Source: JBEVMS01 sp040508515 (lineage in GTDB: Bacteria; Pseudomonadota; Gammaproteobacteria; Xanthomonadales; Rhodanobacteraceae). Taken from it: a DNA stretch of 34,483 bases. A program made the position numbers and the translations under genes. Location of the stretch: contig JBEVMS010000068.1 in NCBI GenBank assembly GCA_040508515.1, positions 1 through 34,483 of the forward strand, given 5' to 3'. The notes under the pieces were generated by a model, which was not told where the DNA came from, did no database searches, and saw only the letters and a list, made by a program, of their open reading frames with translations. Shown in pieces: positions 30,471 through 34,483 of the stretch; position 1 is the stretch's first letter; every line of letters starts with the position of its first letter.

Positions 30471-32519
30471 TTACTTCAAGTGCTGAGTCATCCAGTCCAA
30501 CCAACGCTGGTAGACATCGGTTTGCTGCACGATGTCGGCCGGGAAATGCGTATCGGCCGGGTACGCGTAGAAGGCGACCTCCACGCCGTTATCGCGCAGC
30601 GCGTGGTACCACTCGTAGCTGTTGATCAGCGGCACGTTGGGGTCACCCACGTCGCCCATGATAAGGGTGGGCGCCTTGACGTTGTGCGCATACGTGATCG
30701 GCGATTGCTCACGCCAGATGTCGCGGTATTTCGCCAGCCACGGCGAGCCGCCGAACATGTAGAGATCACCCGTCTGGTAATAGGACACGGTGTAGTCCAT
30801 CACCCAGTCGGTCAGCGCGGCGCCCGCCACGGCGGCTTTGAAAACATCGTGATGGCCGGTCAGCCAGGTGGTCATGTAGCCGCCGTAGGACCAGCCGCTG
30901 ACCCCGATGCGCGCGTTGTCGACGATACCCAGATCCTGCGCCGCCTTGAGCCCGGCCATCACGTCCTTGTCCGGGCCTTCGCCGGTATCGCGGTAGATCG
31001 CGTGCTGGTAGGCATCGCCCAAATTGGTCGAGCCGCGGTAATTGGGCTGCAACACCACGAAGCCAGCCGCCGCGAACACTTGCGCCTGCGCTGAAAACCC
31101 AACCCCACTGGCCGCTTCCGGTCCGCCATGGATCAGCAGTACCAGCGGGTAGCGCTGGCCTTCCTGGTAGTCCACCGGGTAGGTCAGCACGCCATCCTCG
31201 ACAAAGCCGTCCGGCCCGTTCCAGGTCAGGGCACGCGTGCGTCCCAGCCGGCGTTGATCAACGAAGGCATTGAGGTGGGTCAACACACGCGGCGCCTTGC
31301 GCAGCGAATCCATCACGTACAGCTCGCCCGGATGCGTGGAAGTGGCACCGATGAAAGCCACCGCGCCATCGCGCGATACGCTGGGTTTGCTAACCACTTG
31401 CACCGGGCCCAGGTCCAGTTGCTGCGCCTTGCCATCCAACGGCTGATGCCACATCGCCGCGTCGGTGCCCAGGTCGCCGGTCAACAGCAGACCGCGACCA
31501 TCGGGCAGCCAGGTGTAACTCTTGAAGTTGCGCGCCAGTGCGGCGGTGATGTCGCGATCCTGGCCACCCTGCCCGACATAGACGGCCACGCCATTGTTTT
31601 GGTCACCGCCACGCGAACGCAGGTAGGCATAGCGTTCGCCACCGGGCGCAAAACGCAGCGTATCGGCGCCCTTGGCAACAACCAGCGGACTGGGTGCACC
31701 GCCATCCGCCGGCACCGTATCGACCACCGACTGGAACGAAGGACCCCAGTAAGGCGACGCAAAACGCACGAAGGCAATGAGTTTGCCATCCGCACGCCAC
31801 GCCGGCTGCGGCGAATCATTCTGATCCGTGCTGAGGCTGAAATCGCCTTGCGTCAAACGCTTGGCCTCGCCCCCCTCCACGCCCACCACCCACAGATGCC
31901 ATCCGCCCAGCGGCTTGCGCACCAGAAAGTTGTTGTCGGTGACCTGGAAAACGCCATTGTGCTGCTTGGCTTGGGCGGCGTTAGGCGCGTCGTCCTCGGC
32001 GACGAAAGCGATGCGACGATCATCCGGGCTCCAGGAAAAACTGTCCACGCCATGCGCGGCATGTGTCACCGACCGCGCGTCACCGCCATCCATCGCCATG
32101 ACAAACACCTGCGGCTGCGGACCATCGTCGTCCTGATCCTTGGCCTTCGCCTTGTCGCCAGCGTCGGGCGTGGATTCATCTTGATCCTTGTTCTCGGCGA
32201 CGAAAGCCAGGCGTGAGCCATCGTGCGACCACTGCAATGCGTCGATGCCCTTGCGATGCAAGGTCAGCGTGCGCGCCTTGCCCGTGGCCACGTCAATCAA
32301 TTCAATCGCCGACTCGGACTTATCAGCCTGCCAATTCCAATGCTTCACGATCAGCGCCACATGGCGACCATCGGGCGATATCTGCGGATCACTCAGCCTG
32401 ACCAACTGACGCAAATCAGCGAGCTGAAACGCCTGTGCCGGCGAGGTGGCGGCCTGCGCCAACGGCAACGACGCGGCAACACAACCGGCTAGCGCGACAA
32501 GACGGAACACGGTCTTCAT
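30471..32519 (-). CDS. Exported S9 family prolyl oligopeptidase-type serine peptidase
   Basis: A 682-residue peptidase of the DPP4/acylaminoacyl-peptidase group. Residues 1-23 are a signal peptide (VFRLVALAGCVAASLPLAQA). Residues about 40-420 form a beta-propeller with repeated PDGRHVALI, HDGSRLAFVAE and PDDRRIAFVAED blades. The C-terminal alpha/beta-hydrolase domain carries the triad: S544 in GWSYGGY, D626 in GDPNVP and H658 in ADTHFP. HGGPEAA is the oxyanion segment. An acidic lysine/aspartate-rich loop lies within the propeller around residues 105-130. It probably degrades oligopeptides in the periplasm. The start at ATG 32519 has AAGGA upstream; the frame to 32567 is rejected because the signal peptide begins at 32519. 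Confidence 0.93.
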   Translation of the reverse strand: MKTVFRLVALAGCVAASLPLAQAATSPAQAFQLADLRQLVRLSDPQISPDGRHVALIVKHWNWQADKSESAIELIDVATGKARTLTLHRKGIDALQWSHDGSRLAFVAENKDQDESTPDAGDKAKAKDQDDDGPQPQVFVMAMDGGDARSVTHAAHGVDSFSWSPDDRRIAFVAEDDAPNAAQAKQHNGVFQVTDNNFLVRKPLGGWHLWVVGVEGGEAKRLTQGDFSLSTDQNDSPQPAWRADGKLIAFVRFASPYWGPSFQSVVDTVPADGGAPSPLVVAKGADTLRFAPGGERYAYLRSRGGDQNNGVAVYVGQGGQDRDITAALARNFKSYTWLPDGRGLLLTGDLGTDAAMWHQPLDGKAQQLDLGPVQVVSKPSVSRDGAVAFIGATSTHPGELYVMDSLRKAPRVLTHLNAFVDQRRLGRTRALTWNGPDGFVEDGVLTYPVDYQEGQRYPLVLLIHGGPEAASGVGFSAQAQVFAAAGFVVLQPNYRGSTNLGDAYQHAIYRDTGEGPDKDVMAGLKAAQDLGIVDNARIGVSGWSYGGYMTTWLTGHHDVFKAAVAGAALTDWVMDYTVSYYQTGDLYMFGGSPWLAKYRDIWREQSPITYAHNVKAPTLIMGDVGDPNVPLINSYEWYHALRDNGVEVAFYAYPADTHFPADIVQQTDVYQRWLDWMTQHLK

Positions 32520-32754
32520 ACAGCACGATTCCTTAGCGGTGGAGGGCAATCGCATGAGTCTATGCAAGCCCTACCCGCACCGCCCCTCCCACATGGCCTA
32601 TGGCGCGCCCGAAACTTGGCGAAAACGAGCGGAAACGCATGACCGAGCCAGCAACCTTGCTGTTCAATCCCGTGTTTGAAGGGCACCGGCAGATCGTCAA
32701 ACGCACTCGCCCCGCGTTTAGCGAGACGAGTGGTCTAGACGCGCTGATCGTGCC

Positions 32755-33744
32755 TTAGACGGTTACGACGATTTTTCCGATCTGCTGGTTGGATTCCAGA
32801 TAGCGGTGCGCGTCCGCCATATCATCGAACGTGAACGTCCGCGCGATGATCGGTTTGAAATGCCCGCTCGCGATGCCATCGAGTACGAACTGCTTGCCCT
32901 GCTCCATCCGCACCGGGTCGCTGGTGAGAAAGGGCAACGTGAACGCGCGGATCGTCAGGTTGATCGCCAACGCAGTGAGCAGCGGATACGGCGTGGGCTT
33001 GTCATCCAAAACACCGTAGGGGACGAGAATGCCATTGGGCCCCAGCGCGGCCGCCAAAGTCTCCACACCAGGGCCGCCGATGGGATCGACGGCGAGCTGC
33101 GCGCCCTTGCCACCGGTGATGCGCATCACCTCGGCCACCAGATCCTGCTCATCGGTCACGATGACGTGCGCCGCACCCGCCGCCAGCAGAGCCTCGCGCT
33201 TCGCGCTGGTGCGTGTGGTGGCGATGGCGATCGCGCCCAAGCGGTTGGCGACTTGAATCGCCGCGATGCCGACGCTGCTGGAGGCCGCCGTGATGATCAC
33301 GGCCTCACCGGGATTTAGATGGCCATATTCAACCATCGCGCCATAGGCGGTCAGGTACTGCATCCAGATGGACGCCGCCTCCGCGAGGGAAAGGCTCGAC
33401 GGATGCTTGACCACCGCGTAGGCCGGCACGATGGCGACCTCGCCATACACGCCGTACTGATTCATGGAGAACGCAGGAATCGTGCTGACGATATCGCCGG
33501 GGGCAAAACCGCTCACGCCCTCGCCTACCGACTCCACCTCACCGGCAGCCTCATAACCCAACTTCGCAGGCAGCACGGGCACCTCGGGATAGGTGCCCCG
33601 GCGAAACATGGACTCCGCGCGGTTGAGGCCGAGCGCGCGAACCCGCATGCGCACTTCACCCGGACCGGGCGCTCCTAACTCCAACTCATCGAACTGCAAA
33701 ACTTCGGGATCACCGAGACGATGGAAACGAACGATGCGGGACAT
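32755..33744 (-). CDS. Zinc-independent MDR quinone oxidoreductase-like protein
   Basis: A 329-residue medium-chain dehydrogenase/reductase. The GroES-like N-terminal domain has GEVRMRVRALGLNRAESMFRRG, then PAKLGYEAAGEVESVGEGV. In quinone oxidoreductases this first stretch has asparagine-arginine where alcohol dehydrogenases have the zinc cysteine. No cysteine is present, so catalytic zinc is absent. The NADPH site is AASSSVGIAAIQVANRLGA, followed by TTRTSAKRE, which suits NADP. The C-terminal part ends in AHRYLESNQQIGKIVVTV. It probably reduces quinones or activated alkenes. ATG 33744 has AAAGG upstream. No regulator is adjacent. Confidence 0.9.
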   Translation of the reverse strand: MSRIVRFHRLGDPEVLQFDELELGAPGPGEVRMRVRALGLNRAESMFRRGTYPEVPVLPAKLGYEAAGEVESVGEGVSGFAPGDIVSTIPAFSMNQYGVYGEVAIVPAYAVVKHPSSLSLAEAASIWMQYLTAYGAMVEYGHLNPGEAVIITAASSSVGIAAIQVANRLGAIAIATTRTSAKREALLAAGAAHVIVTDEQDLVAEVMRITGGKGAQLAVDPIGGPGVETLAAALGPNGILVPYGVLDDKPTPYPLLTALAINLTIRAFTLPFLTSDPVRMEQGKQFVLDGIASGHFKPIIARTFTFDDMADAHRYLESNQQIGKIVVTV

Positions 33745-34099
33745 GGCAAGCCTTTCAGTGGCTGGGGGAGTCGCGAGCGTACAAGCGCCACTTGATGAAA
33801 GCCATGCGACCAGCGCGCCAGGAAATGGTTCGGCTGGGGCTGTTTGGTTTTAAGTCAGGTCGCCACCGTGGTGGTTTGACTGGCATATCCACCTGCATCT
33901 GCAACGGCGGCACGCCTGGGGCTCGGATCGCTTTCGTGCCGCTAGCGAAGCCCAACAGTCACCGATGGGTGCCGACAAAATCGGCCATCATCAAAAGGGG
34001 CAATCCGTCTAAAAAGTGGACTTTAATCATTTTGTTCTAAATGATCGTGGACGAACGTGCACTCTGACCTCTGTTTTTCCACCAGCATCGGGGGACGCT
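33745..34099. other. Intergenic region, transition to lower GC
   Basis: No supported gene lies in these 355 bases. Short open frames on both strands lack a ribosome site and a recognisable product. Composition falls from GC-rich to AT-rich after about 33990. An imperfect hairpin, AGTCA..CCACC GT GGTGG..TGACT, lies near 33855-33884. The inverted repeat at 34026-34045 is annotated separately. Confidence 0.5.
34026..34045 (+). promoter_or_regulatory. Perfect AT-rich inverted repeat upstream of the right-edge gene
   Basis: ATCATTT (34026-34032) and AAATGAT (34039-34045) flank TGTTCT, 55 bases before the start codon of the truncated gene. The size and symmetry suit a dimeric repressor. TCTAAA within it is a 4-of-6 match to a -10 box, so the operator would cover the promoter. 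Confidence 0.4.
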
Positions 34100-34483
34100 A
34101 TGAGCGATAGCAACTTACCGCCAGGGCCGTCGCAGTTCGAACTTAAAAAGTTTCATGATGAGCTGGAGCACAGTAATTGGCGCGCCGTGTACGAAGCGGC
34201 CAACGCATCCGGTCGAACGGCTGTAAATGCACTGTTACTCGCAAGCGGCGGCGCCATTGTGGCTCTGCTTGCCTTCCTCGGCAACTTGCTCTCGAAGGAC
34301 ACGTCACATGATCGCATCGCGCAAGCCCACGTAAGTTGTCTAGTGCGGAGCGTGGCTGACATTTTAGGGCCGTTCGCAATTTCGATGGTCCTTGCCGTCG
34401 TTTCGACGGCTTTTATTTACCTGTACATGTTCAGATATACGGGTTCAATGAAGGCGCGATTTGAAGATAAAAAAAGAAGGCGA
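34100..34483 (+). CDS. Truncated two-helix membrane protein, unknown function
   Basis: An open frame begins at ATG 34100 with GGGGA 5 bases upstream and runs through the last base (128 codons, no stop), so the C-terminus is missing. The first 35 residues are polar and helical (FELKKFHDELEHSNWRAVYE). Two hydrophobic helices follow: VNALLLASGGAIVALLAFLGN (about 42-62) and LGPFAISMVLAVVSTAFIYLYMF (about 89-111). A basic segment MKARFEDKKRRR ends the visible part. The SGGAIVALLAFLGN pattern occurs in uncharacterised small membrane proteins of accessory regions. Codon use includes several A/T-ending codons unlike its neighbours, which suggests recent acquisition. No family name can be given. Confidence 0.7.
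   Translation, partial: MSDSNLPPGPSQFELKKFHDELEHSNWRAVYEAANASGRTAVNALLLASGGAIVALLAFLGNLLSKDTSHDRIAQAHVSCLVRSVADILGPFAISMVLAVVSTAFIYLYMFRYTGSMKARFEDKKRRR

Noticed and set aside
33755..34040. Short overlapping frames on both strands before the right-edge gene
   Set aside because: No ribosome sites, mixed composition and no family resemblance; they are treated as non-coding.
1..34483. CRISPR array, tRNA, rRNA or intact insertion sequence
   Set aside because: I found no regularly spaced repeats, no tRNA T-arm/acceptor patterns, no rRNA-like stretch and no transposase motif. A covariance-model scan would settle small RNAs.

Overview
The window is high-GC, gene-dense chromosomal DNA. Gene content and protein style suggest a gammaproteobacterium of the Xanthomonadales (Lysobacterales), most likely Rhodanobacteraceae-like. 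The indications are two TonB-dependent receptors, a THI-box-controlled thiamine uptake pair, an exported prolyl oligopeptidase-type peptidase and an HslR/AqpZ/YjjX housekeeping background. The taxonomic placement is inference; there is no rRNA in the window.

Layout. 1-452: 3' end of mutS. 817-2292: SulP anion transporter with STAS domain. 2354-3910: catalase behind a well-formed OxyR-like site and promoter, closed by an intrinsic terminator near 4000. 4197-4907: Hsp15 (minus) and a tiny membrane protein with an L7/L12-like tail. 4978-9063: thiamine acquisition locus made of an APH-fold kinase, a TPP riboswitch, a TonB-dependent receptor and a PnuC-type permease. 9398-11959: second, unrelated TonB-dependent receptor. 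12137-13492: 2-oxoadipate dioxygenase/decarboxylase (HglS/YdcJ). 13725-14435: exported one-cysteine MsrA. 14453-18047 (minus): heme-oxygenase-fold (TenA/PqqC-like) protein followed by a PAS-PAS-GGDEF-EAL c-di-GMP protein. 18579-21789 (plus): DUF1428, YjjX NTPase, TPR membrane protein and DDAH-like hydrolase. 21884-23557 (minus): aquaporin Z and a nu-class glutathione transferase. 23702-26988 (plus): NAD(P)-binding protein, cytosolic MsrA, exported acetamidase/formamidase family protein and a small secreted protein. 27194-33744: NTF2-like protein, Tat-exported M19 dipeptidase homologue, SRPBCC protein, MsrB, S9 peptidase and quinone oxidoreductase. 34100 to the end: a truncated, lower-GC two-helix membrane protein that may mark the start of an accessory region.

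How the genes work together. Two themes stand out. One is oxidative damage defence: an OxyR-type catalase, two MsrA proteins (one exported), one MsrB, a GST and a quinone reductase. The other is thiamine salvage: outer-membrane receptor plus inner-membrane facilitator under one TPP riboswitch, with a kinase gene just upstream that could trap the vitamin by phosphorylation. Most remaining genes are single transcription units separated by strong hairpins.

I see no CRISPR array, tRNA, rRNA, intact transposase or integrase. No clearly undescribed multi-gene system is visible. The best leads are the kinase beside the riboswitch, the M19 homologue without its first metal motif, the leader hairpin ahead of the heme-oxygenase-fold gene, and the unfinished gene at the right edge.
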